The notes under the pieces are model-generated. The model was given only the letters and a program-made list of their open reading frames with translations. It was not told where the DNA came from and did not search any database. 51,657 bases of DNA from Beijerinckiaceae bacterium (GTDB lineage: Bacteria > Pseudomonadota > Alphaproteobacteria > Rhizobiales > Beijerinckiaceae): assembly GCA_019745195.1 (NCBI GenBank), contig JAIETL010000079.1:1-51657 (forward strand), in the 5' to 3' direction. Positions 1-8,571 of the stretch are shown one piece after another; within the stretch, counting starts at the first letter, position 1; every line of letters starts with the position of its first letter. The translations under genes and the position numbers were made by a program.

Positions 1-573
1 ACCTATCTCGCCGAGTACGGCAAGGGCTCGAAGCTCGCCGACCTGATCCGCTTCATCAACGACATCCTGCTCTCGGCCCCGTCGATCCTGATCGGCCTGT
101 TCGTCTACGTCATCATGGTCGAGCCGCTCGGCGGCTATTCCGGCTGGGCCGGCGGCGTCGCGCTCGGCATCATCGCGATCCCGGTCATCGTGCGCACCAC
201 CGAGGACATGCTGCGGCTCGTGCCGGGCCCGCTGCGCGAGGCGGGTTCTGCGCTCGGCGCGCCGACCTCGGTCGTCATCACCTCGATCACCTGGCGGGCC
301 GCGAAGGCCGGCATGGTCACCGGCATCCTGCTGGCGCTCGCGCGCATCGCCGGCGAGACCGCGCCCCTGATCTTCACCGCCCTGAACAACAATTTCTGGT
401 TCTCGCCGACGCTGCAGGGCGGCGTCTCCAACCTGCCGGTGACGATCTACCAGTTCGCCTCGGCCCCTTACGAAAACTGGCAGCAGCTCGCCTGGGCCGG
501 TTCGCTCATCATCACCATGTCGATCCTGCTGCTTTCGATCATCGCCCGCCGTATCGTGCGCGGCTCGAAATGA
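1..573 (+). CDS. pstA: Phosphate ABC transporter permease PstA (5' partial)
   Basis: Inner-membrane permease of the high-affinity phosphate importer PstSCAB. The frame is open from base 1, so the start lies outside the window and about 190 C-terminal residues are present. The segment has several hydrophobic helices and a typical EAA cytoplasmic loop (LREAGSALGAP, with W-R-A-A following) that docks on the ATPase PstB. It ends in a helix followed by RRIVRGSK. pstB follows after 63 bases, then phoU and phoB, the usual pst order, so phosphate control by PhoB is expected from a promoter upstream of the window. Identification rests on sequence character plus gene order. Confidence 0.95.
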   Translation, partial: TYLAEYGKGSKLADLIRFINDILLSAPSILIGLFVYVIMVEPLGGYSGWAGGVALGIIAIPVIVRTTEDMLRLVPGPLREAGSALGAPTSVVITSITWRAAKAGMVTGILLALARIAGETAPLIFTALNNNFWFSPTLQGGVSNLPVTIYQFASAPYENWQQLAWAGSLIITMSILLLSIIARRIVRGSK

Positions 574-636
574 TCGTCGCCAACTGATTTTCGACAGCCA
601 TAACCCGTCGCGTCCACCACGCCAAGGAACACGTCG

Positions 637-1437
<801 letters not shown>

Positions 1438-1445
1438 TCATTTTC

Positions 1446-1561
1446 AGCCCTCATCCTGAGGAGCCGCGAAGCGGCGTCTCGAAGGATGGTCCATGAGGCT
1501 CCGGAAACATCTGGAGCATCCTTCGAGACGCAGGCTCCGCCTGCTCCTCAGGATGAGGGCT
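1446..1561. repeat. Intergenic hairpin repeat, family A, copy 1
   Basis: Arms begin CCCTCATCCTGAGGAG and end CTCCTCAGGATGAGGG, with an inner pair CTCGAAGGAT / ATCCTTCGAG. The element fills the pstB-phoU gap. Two more copies lie at 17297-17400 and 33001-33102. Confidence 0.85.
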
Positions 1562-1625
1562 GAGAGAATATCGCAGACCAGCTTGAACGGCGCGACGCAG
1601 CAGCCGCTCCAAAAGGACCACGCCC

Positions 1626-2345
1626 ATGTCCGACCATATCGTCCGTTCCTACGACGCCGAACTCGAGGCGCTGCGCCGCAGCCTCGCCGAGATGGGCGGC
1701 ATGTCCGAGCGCATGCTCGGCGACTCGACCGTGGCGCTGGTGCGCCGCGACACCCAGCTCGCCCAGAAGGTGATCAGCGCCGATCAGCGGCTGGACAATC
1801 TGCAGCGCGATGTCGAGGAGCGCGCCGTGCTGACGATCGCGCGGCGCCAGCCGCTCGCCAACGACCTGCGCGAGCTGATCTCGGCGATTCGCATTGCCTC
1901 GGACATCGAGCGCGTCGGCGATCTCGCCAAGAACATCGCCAAGCGAGCGGTCGCGATCTCGGGCCAGTTCTCGCCGCCGCACCGCGCCGTCGTCGGGCTG
2001 GAGCACATGAGCAGGCTCGTCCAGGCCCAGCTCAAGGATGTGCTCGACGCCTACGCCTCCGGCAATGAGCAGAAGGCGATGGAGGTGTGGCACCGCGACG
2101 GCGAGATCGACGCGCTCTACACCTCGCTCTTCCGCGAATTGCTGACCTACATGATGGAAGATCCGCGCAACATCACCTTCTGCACGCATCTGCTGTTCTG
2201 CGCCAAGAATGTCGAGCGCATCGGCGACCACACCACCAACATCGCCGAGACGATCCACTACCTCGTCACCGGCGAATCGCTCGACATCAACCGGCCCAAA
2301 CTCGACACCACGAATATCGAGGTCGAGGCGGCGGTGGGGAGCTAG
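1626..2345 (+). CDS. phoU: Phosphate signalling regulator PhoU
   Basis: Cytoplasmic helical protein that links Pst transport status to the PhoR/PhoB two-component system and tunes phosphate uptake. The 239 residues match the family length. Two PhoU repeats are visible, each with the metal-binding E/D-x-x-x-D type motif: around IASDIERVGDLAKNI (first half) and NVERIGDHTTNIAE (second half). The ATG follows AAAGGA. It lies downstream of pstB and upstream of phoB, the standard arrangement. Confidence 0.97.
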   Translation: MSDHIVRSYDAELEALRRSLAEMGGMSERMLGDSTVALVRRDTQLAQKVISADQRLDNLQRDVEERAVLTIARRQPLANDLRELISAIRIASDIERVGDLAKNIAKRAVAISGQFSPPHRAVVGLEHMSRLVQAQLKDVLDAYASGNEQKAMEVWHRDGEIDALYTSLFRELLTYMMEDPRNITFCTHLLFCAKNVERIGDHTTNIAETIHYLVTGESLDINRPKLDTTNIEVEAAVGS

Positions 2346-2395
2346 CAGGCGACAATGGTGTGGCTTCCGACAATGAGCGGTTCGCCGCATAGAGC

Positions 2396-2510
2396 TCCTC
2401 CCTTCCCCCTCGTGGGGAAGGGTATGGGGATGAGGGGCGAACGACCGGGCGAGCGCTCACCCGGTCGTTCGTCCCCCATCCCTGCCCCTCCCCACGAGGG
2501 GGAGGGGTTC
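2396..2510. repeat. Intergenic hairpin repeat, family B, copy 1
   Basis: Long inverted repeat with arms CTTCCCCCTCGTGGGGAAGG and CCCTCCCCACGAGGGGGAGG, and an inner pair GCGAACGACCGGG / CCCGGTCGTTCG. It fills the phoU-phoB gap. The second copy is at 38781-38918. Confidence 0.85.
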
Positions 2511-2551
2511 CCCGTGCCTTTCGCCAAAGGAAGCCTTTTCGGAACCGGCCC

Positions 2552-3259
2552 ATGCCCGCACGCATCCTGATCGTCGAGGACGAGGAGCCGCTTACGCTGC
2601 TCCTGCGCTACAATCTCGAGGCCGAGGGCTTCGAGGTCGACTCGGTGGCGCGCGGAGACGACGCCGAGCTGCATCTGCGCGACAACACGCCCGATCTCGT
2701 CCTGCTCGACTGGATGCTGCCGGGCCTGTCGGGCATCGAGCTCTGCCGCCGCCTGCGGGCGCGCCGGGACACCGAGCGCGTGCCGATCATCATGCTGACG
2801 GCGCGCGGCGAGGAGACCGAGCGGGTGAGGGGGCTCGCCACCGGGGCCGACGACTATGTCGTCAAGCCGTTCTCGCTGCCGGAGCTGATCGCGCGCATCC
2901 AGGCGCTGCTGCGCCGCGCCAAGCCCGGCCATGTCGCGGGGCTGCTCGCGGCCGGCGACCTCGAACTCGACCGCACGACGCGGCGCGTGCGCCGCTCCGG
3001 CGCGGAACTTCATCTCGGCCCGACCGAATTCCGCCTGCTCGAGTTCCTCATGCAGGCCCCGGGCCGGGTCTACTCCCGCGCCCAGCTTCTCGACGCCGTC
3101 TGGGGCCGCGACGTCTACATCGACGAACGGACGGTAGACGTTCATGTCGGCCGCCTGCGCAAGGCGATCACGCCCGACAACGCCAAGGATCCGCTGCGCA
3201 CCGTGCGCGGCGCGGGCTATTCCTTCGACGAGAACTTTGCCGGAGCGGCGGCGCGGTAG
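2552..3259 (+). CDS. phoB: Phosphate regulon response regulator PhoB
   Basis: OmpR-type DNA-binding response regulator that activates pst and other phosphate-starvation genes when phosphorylated by PhoR. The receiver domain occupies residues 1-120: acidic pocket EDEEP near residue 10, phospho-acceptor Asp53 in LVLLDWMLPG, and the conserved Lys in VVKPFS. A winged helix fills 130-230, ending RTVRGAGYSFDE. The 235-residue length fits. Position directly after phoU supports PhoB rather than a generic paralogue. phoR is not in the window. Confidence 0.95.
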   Translation: MPARILIVEDEEPLTLLLRYNLEAEGFEVDSVARGDDAELHLRDNTPDLVLLDWMLPGLSGIELCRRLRARRDTERVPIIMLTARGEETERVRGLATGADDYVVKPFSLPELIARIQALLRRAKPGHVAGLLAAGDLELDRTTRRVRRSGAELHLGPTEFRLLEFLMQAPGRVYSRAQLLDAVWGRDVYIDERTVDVHVGRLRKAITPDNAKDPLRTVRGAGYSFDENFAGAAAR

Positions 3260-3288
3260 GGCTCCTCTCTCCGAGGTATCTGCCCAGT

Positions 3289-3368
3289 CGTCATTGCGAG
3301 CGTGAGCGAAGCAATCCAGCGTCTCGCGCTACGCCCTCCTGGATTGCTTCGCTGCGCTCGCAATGACG
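3289..3368. repeat. Intergenic hairpin repeat, family C, copy 1
   Basis: Short inverted repeat with arms CGTCATTGCGAGCG and CGCTCGCAATGACG around AAGCAATCCAG / CTGGATTGCTT. It lies between phoB and the convergent amidohydrolase gene and overlaps the last codons and stop of the latter. Other copies: 18385-18460, 25006-25084, 31463-31540. Confidence 0.85.
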
Positions 3369-4633
3369 ATAGGGTCGGCTTCAAAGCCGCTATCGACATC
3401 CGGCGCATGCAGCCGCGCCGCCGGCCGCGAAAAGCTCTGCCGCCCGGCCTTGAAGCCCAGCACCGGCTCCGCGATCGCCGCCAGCGCGTCGGTGGCGCTC
3501 GCCGCATCCAGAACGACGAGATCGGCCGGGTTGCCGACCGCGATGCCATAGTCGCTGAGATTCATCAGCCGCGCCGGCAGGCCGGTCACGAGGTCGATGC
3601 AGGTCGCAAAACCGTCCGGACCGACCTGCGCGGCGTTGGCGTAGAGATTGGCCATGCGCAGCAGCGACGCGTCGCCGAACGGCGTGAACGGGTTCAGCAC
3701 ATTGTTGGTCGCGACCGAGCAGGTGACGCCCGCCGCGACGAGGCGATGCGCTGGGGCAAGCCCGCGCGGCACGGCATGCGTGGCGTCGCGGCCCATCAGA
3801 TAGAGGTCCGTCGCCGGCAGCACCGTCACCGCCACACCGGCTCTCGCCAGTTTCTCGGCCACCCGCGAAAAGGCGTCCGGCGGCAGCATGGAGAGCTTAG
3901 TGACATGGCCGATCGCGACGCGCCCGCCAAGCCTGCGCGCCGCCGTCTCGCGGCAGACCGCATCGAGATGCATCCAGCTCGGGTCGAGATCGAAGTCGAG
4001 ATGGAAATCGAGATCGACGTCGAAGCGCTCCGCAAGGTCGAACAACCGGCTTATCTGCGTCTCCGGATCGCTGTCGGTATAGGGGCAGCCGCCGAGCGCA
4101 TCCGCCCCCTGCCGCAGCGCCTCGACCAGCAGCTCTTCCGTGCCCGGATCGTTGGTTAGCCCCTCCTGCGGGAAAACGCACAGCGACACGTCGAGCCCCC
4201 AGGCATAGTCGCGCTTCAGCGTCGTGATCGCCTCGAAACTCCGCAACCCTGCGCGCGGATCGACCTCGACATGCGTGCGCATCCGCGTCGTGCCCTTGGC
4301 GATCGCCATCTCCAGCACCTGCGCGCCGCGCTGGTAGACATCCTCGACCGTGAAATCGCGCTTCATGGCGGCGACAGCCGCGATGGCGTTCTTCAGACCG
4401 CCATGGACATGGCCGCAGCGGCCGAGCAGGCAGGCCTTGTCGAGATGGACATGGCTGTCGACGAAGCCGGGCAGCACGGCGCGTCCGGCGATATCCACCT
4501 GCGGGCAATCCGCGATCAGGCGCGGCGCGATCGCCTCGATCCGTCCGGCCCGTACGCCGATATCGAACGGGTCCGGGCGGTCTGCGAGCCTGGCGCGGCG
4601 GAAAATCAGGTCGAAGGCGCTGTCGGTCGGCAT
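3329..4633 (-). CDS. Amidohydrolase-superfamily enzyme, cytosine deaminase/AtzC-like
   Basis: Probable metal-dependent hydrolase of a cyclic amide or amine, of the CodA/AtzC type. The 434 residues show the beta-sandwich N-terminus, metal motif D-S-H-V-H-L-D (His61, His63), a likely metal His in IGHVTKLS and a C-terminal sandwich strand NPADLVVLDA. Where CodA has a catalytic Asp (HDDVFDP) this protein reads TNNVLNP, so chemistry may differ. About the last dozen residues (VIASAAKQSRRA) are encoded by a family C repeat. The GntR gene lies upstream on the same strand and a 14-base motif in its promoter recurs before the divergent ABC transporter, suggesting a shared substrate. The substrate is unknown. 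Confidence 0.85.
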   Translation of the reverse strand: MPTDSAFDLIFRRARLADRPDPFDIGVRAGRIEAIAPRLIADCPQVDIAGRAVLPGFVDSHVHLDKACLLGRCGHVHGGLKNAIAAVAAMKRDFTVEDVYQRGAQVLEMAIAKGTTRMRTHVEVDPRAGLRSFEAITTLKRDYAWGLDVSLCVFPQEGLTNDPGTEELLVEALRQGADALGGCPYTDSDPETQISRLFDLAERFDVDLDFHLDFDLDPSWMHLDAVCRETAARRLGGRVAIGHVTKLSMLPPDAFSRVAEKLARAGVAVTVLPATDLYLMGRDATHAVPRGLAPAHRLVAAGVTCSVATNNVLNPFTPFGDASLLRMANLYANAAQVGPDGFATCIDLVTGLPARLMNLSDYGIAVGNPADLVVLDAASATDALAAIAEPVLGFKAGRQSFSRPAARLHAPDVDSGFEADPIVIASAAKQSRRA

Positions 4634-4672
4634 GTCGGCGATCGCAGGAGGGCAGGGCGGCCGGATGGCGCA

Positions 4673-4697
4673 CGAAAGTGCATGCAGTTTGCGTGCC
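4673..4697 (-). promoter_or_regulatory. Candidate GntR operator upstream of the amidohydrolase
   Basis: On the minus strand this reads TGCATGCACTTTCG (4673-4686) within an imperfect palindrome whose arms are close to CACGCAAA and TTTCGTG. It lies 40 bases before the amidohydrolase start, between that gene and the GntR gene. The same 14 bases, in the same orientation to the downstream gene, occur at 5609-5622 before the transporter. Assignment to the GntR protein is inference. Confidence 0.6.
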
Positions 4698-4706
4698 GCG
4701 CCAGCC

Positions 4707-5474
4707 CTATTCGGCGGCGTCCCGGCGCGCGGAGGGTAGAGTCGCCGGCTTTCGACGAGTCTGAGCCGGGGTCGCGGCGTAGGGCGCGAGGATATCCATG
4801 ATGTCGCGGCCGCGCGGCTTGGCCTGCGCCACCAGCGCCCGGCCCGCCACCGAATCCAGATGGTCGTGCATCAGCGCCATCGCCGCGTCGACATCGCCGC
4901 CGGCAAGCGCCTCGATCAGCAGACGGTGCTCGTTAATGGCGCATTCCGACGAATGCGGCCGGCTGAACAGCGACAGGGTCAGACAGCAGCGATAGGCGAT
5001 CTCGCTGACATAGCGGATCAGGATCGGGCTCTCGGTCATCGTCGCGAGCAGGATGTGGAACTCGGTCGCGAGCCGGATCGAGACCGCGTCCGGCCCGTTG
5101 CGCGCGGCCTCCTCGGCGTCGACATGGGCACCGAGCGCCGCGATCTGCGTCCTGCTCAGCCGTCCCGCGAGCTGGCGCACCACCAGCCGCTCCAGCTCGA
5201 TGCGGATGTCGAAGGCGTCGCGCGCCTCCTGCCAGCTCGGCGTCGCCACCACCGCGATGCGGTTTCGCCGGAGCTCGACCAGGCCCTCGGCTGCAAGCTG
5301 GCCGAGCGCATGGCGCGCGATCGTGCGGCTGACGCCGAAGCGCTCCCCGAGTGCATCCTCGGGCAGCTTGGCGCCGGGCTCCAGCGCCTGCTCGATGATG
5401 GCGCGGCGCAAGGCGCGGCAGATCGTCCCGACCTTGTCGGAGCCGGCGCGGCCCTGATCCGCGTCACGCGCCAT
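4707..5474 (-). CDS. GntR-family transcriptional regulator (FCD subfamily)
   Basis: DNA-binding regulator of 255 residues: an N-terminal winged helix (about 15-80; LGERFGVSRTIARHAL is the recognition region) and a C-terminal all-helical FCD ligand-binding domain with a metal-type pattern including D..R near FDIRIELE and EHRLLIEAL...H-D-H. I chose the ATG at 5474 because the frame upstream of it looks non-coding. The gene sits between the amidohydrolase (downstream, same strand) and a divergent ABC transporter, so it most likely controls both. The FCD subfamily usually senses small carboxylates, but the ligand cannot be told here. Confidence 0.88.
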   Translation of the reverse strand: MARDADQGRAGSDKVGTICRALRRAIIEQALEPGAKLPEDALGERFGVSRTIARHALGQLAAEGLVELRRNRIAVVATPSWQEARDAFDIRIELERLVVRQLAGRLSRTQIAALGAHVDAEEAARNGPDAVSIRLATEFHILLATMTESPILIRYVSEIAYRCCLTLSLFSRPHSSECAINEHRLLIEALAGGDVDAAMALMHDHLDSVAGRALVAQAKPRGRDIMDILAPYAATPAQTRRKPATLPSARRDAAE

Positions 5475-5608
5475 CGTTGCAGTCCATGCTGGCAATCCGT
5501 GCTGGTGGTGTCTCGTCTTATCCCTATCGGCGCGGAGACCGCAATCCATCGCCGGCCCGGCGCGACGCGCGGCCAAACCTGTTTCAGCATACACTATGGC
5601 ATCGCATT

Positions 5609-5622
5609 TGCATGCACTTTCG
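5609..5622 (+). promoter_or_regulatory. Candidate GntR operator upstream of the ABC transporter
   Basis: The sequence TGCATGCACTTTCG is an exact 14-base copy of the motif before the amidohydrolase. It is flanked by two direct copies of GCATACA (from 5587 and 5627). It overlaps or just precedes the first ATG starts of the ATPase gene, which suggests that translation begins further downstream. Confidence 0.6.
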
Positions 5623-5623
5623 C

Positions 5624-6502
5624 ATGAGCATACAGCCGCCGCCTTTCCCTGCCACAGCCGCGCCGCTCTCGCCCGTGTCGGTTCTTGACGGCGCGTCGGC
5701 GCTGGCGATCGAACTGTCGCAGGCGTCCGTCACCTTCGGCGTCGGAGCAAATTCGGTGCCGGCGCTGGCGCAGACCAGCCTGCGCATTCCGGAAGGGGCG
5801 TTCGTGGCGCTGGTCGGCCCGTCCGGCTGCGGCAAATCGACGATCCTGCGGCTGGCCAGCGGGCTGGTCCGGCCGACGACGGGCGTCGTCATCGTCGGCG
5901 GGCGCGAGGTGTCGGCCAAGGCGCTGCGCATCGGCATGGCCTTCCAGAACCCGACCATGCTGCCCTGGCTGACGATCGAGCGGAACATCATGCTGCCGCT
6001 CAAGATCGTCGAGCCCTTTCGCTCGCGCTACGCCCGAGACAAGAAGGGCGCGTTCCGCGACAAGGCGCATGCGCTGCTGGCGCAGGTCGGCCTCAAGGGC
6101 TTTGCCTCGAAGTTCCCCTGGCAGCTCTCAGGCGGCATGCTCCAGCGCGCCAATCTCTGCCGCGCTTTGATCCACGAGCCGCGCCTGCTGCTGCTCGACG
6201 AGCCCTTCGGTGCTCTGGACCAGTTCACCCGCGAGGAGCTCTGGGCGATCCTGCAGGACCTCTGGCTCGCCCATCGGCCGACCGTGCTGCTCGTCACGCA
6301 TGATCTGCGCGAGGCCGGGTTTCTGGCGAGCCGCATTTGCGTGATGAGCGCGCGGCCCGGCCGCATCATTGATGACAGCGCCATCGACTTCGCCCGCCCG
6401 CGCTCGATTGCGATGACCTTCGAGCCCGGCTTCGTCGCTCTCAACCAGCGCCTGCGCGAACTCATCGTCGATGCGCGCTCGGCCGTGCCGGGGGATCACT
6501 GA
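5624..6502 (+). CDS. ABC transporter ATP-binding protein, SsuB/TauB type
   Basis: ATPase of an importer in the nitrate/sulfonate/taurine/hydroxypyrimidine class. It has Walker A GPSGCGKST, Q-loop FQNPTMLPW, signature LSGGMLQR, Walker B LLLLDEPFGALD and switch His in LVTHDLREA. The start is uncertain. The frame is open from 5477; ATG at 5612 or 5624 lies inside the candidate operator and has no ribosome-binding site; an in-frame GTG at 5675 would give the usual short lead before the first strand. The permease starts 2 bases after its stop, so the unit is translationally tight. Confidence 0.9.
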   Translation: MSIQPPPFPATAAPLSPVSVLDGASALAIELSQASVTFGVGANSVPALAQTSLRIPEGAFVALVGPSGCGKSTILRLASGLVRPTTGVVIVGGREVSAKALRIGMAFQNPTMLPWLTIERNIMLPLKIVEPFRSRYARDKKGAFRDKAHALLAQVGLKGFASKFPWQLSGGMLQRANLCRALIHEPRLLLLDEPFGALDQFTREELWAILQDLWLAHRPTVLLVTHDLREAGFLASRICVMSARPGRIIDDSAIDFARPRSIAMTFEPGFVALNQRLRELIVDARSAVPGDH

Positions 6503-6503
6503 C

Positions 6504-7280
6504 ATGGCCGATCCGCGCCTGAAGCAGCGTCTCTGGTCGGCCGGGCTGATCGCCCTGTTCTTCCTCGGCTGGGAGCTGTTCTGTCTGGTCTCGGGCATGT
6601 CGGACCTGATCCTGCCGCGCCCGTCCCAGATCTTCGCGACCATGGTCCAGCGCTTCCCGGTGCTCTGGCCGCACATCCTGCAGACTCTGGCGACGACAAT
6701 GACGGGCTTTGCGCTGGGCGTCGCGCTCGGCGTCCTGCTCGGCGCGGTCATCGGCGTCTCGCGCACCGCCTATGACACGGTCTATCCGCTGCTGATCGGC
6801 TTCTCCTCGATCCCGAAGGTCGCGGTCGTGCCGATCTTCGTGCTCTGGTTTGGCTCCGGCACGGTGCCGGCCGTGCTGACCTCGCTGGCGATCTGCTTCT
6901 TTCCCATCGTGGTCAACATCGCCACGGGGCTCGCCACCACCGAGCCGGAGATGGAGGACGTGCTCAAGGCGCTGGGGGCCTCGAAGCTCGACATCCTCTG
7001 GAATGTCGGCCTGCCTCGCACCATGCCGTTCTTCTTCGCCTCGCTGAAGGTCGCGGTCACCTACGCTTTTGTGGGCACCGTGCTGGCAGAGACGGTCGCC
7101 TCCAATCGCGGCATCGGCAACGTCATGATGTCGGCCTCGTCCAACTTCAACACGCCACTGGTCTTCGCCGGGCTCTTCATCCTCGCGGGGCTGGGCGTGG
7201 CGCTCTACGTCGCCTTCTCGCTGATCGAGGCCCGCGTGACCGGCTGGGCGACCCGCAAGAACGACCTTCTCGCCGCCTGA
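6504..7280 (+). CDS. ABC transporter permease, SsuC/TauC type
   Basis: Inner-membrane permease of 258 residues with about six hydrophobic segments. The EAA loop is visible as EMEDVLKALGASKLDILW followed by NVGLPRTMP. I chose the ATG at 6504, two bases after the ATPase stop, rather than the upstream start that would overlap it. It forms a binding-protein-dependent importer with the genes on either side. A pyrimidine-like or other N-containing heterocycle is a guess from the neighbouring CodA/AtzC-like hydrolase. Confidence 0.92.
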   Translation: MADPRLKQRLWSAGLIALFFLGWELFCLVSGMSDLILPRPSQIFATMVQRFPVLWPHILQTLATTMTGFALGVALGVLLGAVIGVSRTAYDTVYPLLIGFSSIPKVAVVPIFVLWFGSGTVPAVLTSLAICFFPIVVNIATGLATTEPEMEDVLKALGASKLDILWNVGLPRTMPFFFASLKVAVTYAFVGTVLAETVASNRGIGNVMMSASSNFNTPLVFAGLFILAGLGVALYVAFSLIEARVTGWATRKNDLLAA

Positions 7281-7307
7281 TTCGCTTTCTCAACATAGGG
7301 GACCAAG

Positions 7308-8333
7308 ATGCTGAAAAGACTCCTCGCCACCACGATCGCCGGCCTCGCCCTGACTGCCTCCGCGTTCGCGCAGGAAACCACCGTCAAGTTCACGCTGGGC
7401 TGGAAGACCCAAGGCTCGGACGCCGCCTTCTTCGTCGCCCGCGACAAGGGCTACTACAAGGCCGAGGGCATCAATCTCGTCATCGACCAGGGCGAAGGCT
7501 CCGGCGCGACCGTGACCCGCATCATGGGCGGCGCCTATGACGCCGGCTTCGGCGACGTCAACGCCATCATCCAGAACGCCTCGCTGAAGCCCGGCGAGAA
7601 CCCGGTGATGGTCTACCAGATGTGGAACCGGCCGCCCTTTGCGATCGTCACCAAGAAGAGCGCCAACGTCACCAAGCCCAAAGACCTCGAGGGCAAGAAG
7701 CTCGGCGGCGCGCAAGGCACCCCGACGACCCGCCTGCTGCCGGTCTTCGTCCAGAAAAACGGGCTCGACACGGCCAAGATCGCAGTCACCAACATGGCGC
7801 CGAACCTGCAGGAGCCGCTGCTGATCAAGGGCGATATCGACGGCGCGCTGGTCTTCAACATCACGAGCTATTTCAACCTCGTGCTGAACCGGCAGGATCC
7901 AGACAAGGACTTCAACTGGATGACCTTCGGCGATTACGGGCTCGACCTCTATTCCAACGGGCTGATGGTCTCGCAGAAGCTCCTCAAGGAGAACCCCAAG
8001 CTCGTCGCAGGCCTGGTGCGCGCCACCAACAAGGCGATGCTGGAGATCGCGAAGGATCAGAATCTCGGCATGAAGGGCGTGATGGCCTTCGACAATCTCG
8101 TCGATGAAAAGGTCGAGAAGCGCCGCATGCAATATTCCTTCAGCGAGCTGATCGTCTCGCCCGAGATGAAGGAGATCGGCGTCGGCGACATCAAGGACGA
8201 CCGCATGGCCCGCGCCATCGGCATCGTCGTCGAGGGCTACCAGCTCACGCGCACGCCCACCCCGGCCGAAGTCTTCTCGCGGGCATTCCTGCCGCCGAAG
8301 GCCGAGCGGGAGCTGGTCTACACGGCGAATTGA
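7308..8333 (+). CDS. ABC transporter substrate-binding protein, NMT1/THI5-like
   Basis: Periplasmic binding protein of 341 residues. A Sec signal peptide covers about 1-22 (MLKRLLATTIAGLALTASAF). The NMT1/THI5-like fold is indicated by an early strand KFTLGWKTQGSDAAFFVA with GYYKAEGINL and a GSG-type ligand loop. AGGGGA precedes the ATG. It is the third gene of the importer and is followed by a strong terminator at 8417. The family binds pyrimidines, aromatic sulfonates, nitrate or riboflavin precursors, so the ligand is open. Confidence 0.9.
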   Translation: MLKRLLATTIAGLALTASAFAQETTVKFTLGWKTQGSDAAFFVARDKGYYKAEGINLVIDQGEGSGATVTRIMGGAYDAGFGDVNAIIQNASLKPGENPVMVYQMWNRPPFAIVTKKSANVTKPKDLEGKKLGGAQGTPTTRLLPVFVQKNGLDTAKIAVTNMAPNLQEPLLIKGDIDGALVFNITSYFNLVLNRQDPDKDFNWMTFGDYGLDLYSNGLMVSQKLLKENPKLVAGLVRATNKAMLEIAKDQNLGMKGVMAFDNLVDEKVEKRRMQYSFSELIVSPEMKEIGVGDIKDDRMARAIGIVVEGYQLTRTPTPAEVFSRAFLPPKAERELVYTAN

Positions 8334-8416
8334 GCCGCGCAGGCGGAAACCAGACGTGCCCGACGGGCCGGCGCTTGACTTAAGGTCACTCGAAAGCGCA
8401 GTCTTTGCCTAAATTT

Positions 8417-8441
8417 GCGGCAGGCGCGCCTGCCGCTTTTT
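8417..8441 (+). terminator. Rho-independent terminator after the SsuABC-type operon
   Basis: A perfect inverted repeat, GCGGCAGGCG then CGCCTGCCGC, followed by five T. It closes the upstream transporter unit and separates it from the sigma-54 promoter that follows. Confidence 0.85.
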
Positions 8442-8461
8442 CAATCGTTTCAGAAGCGCGC

Positions 8462-8480
8462 GCAAATCCGGCGGATTTGC
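8462..8480. promoter_or_regulatory. Palindrome upstream of the sigma-54 promoter
   Basis: GCAAATCC-GGC-GGATTTGC is a perfect 8-base inverted repeat centred about 59 bases before the predicted start site. It could be the binding site of the enhancer-binding protein that sigma-54 needs; it is closer to the promoter than most such sites. Confidence 0.45.
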
Positions 8481-8503
8481 CGCGCCTGCCGCGATCGCCG
8501 GTC

Positions 8504-8519
8504 TGGCACGCCGGTTGCT
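8504..8519 (+). promoter_or_regulatory. Sigma-54 (RpoN) promoter for the dipeptide-type ABC operon
   Basis: TGGCAC-N5-TTGCT matches the -24/-12 consensus, with the invariant GG (8505-8506) and GC (8517-8518) exactly ten bases apart. Transcription would start near 8530, about 40 bases before the GTG start at 8572. Nothing in the window encodes the enhancer-binding protein. Confidence 0.8.
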
Positions 8520-8571
8520 AAACGACATCGCCTTGCGTGCGACCGCCGGGCCAATCACAGGGAGACCACCA

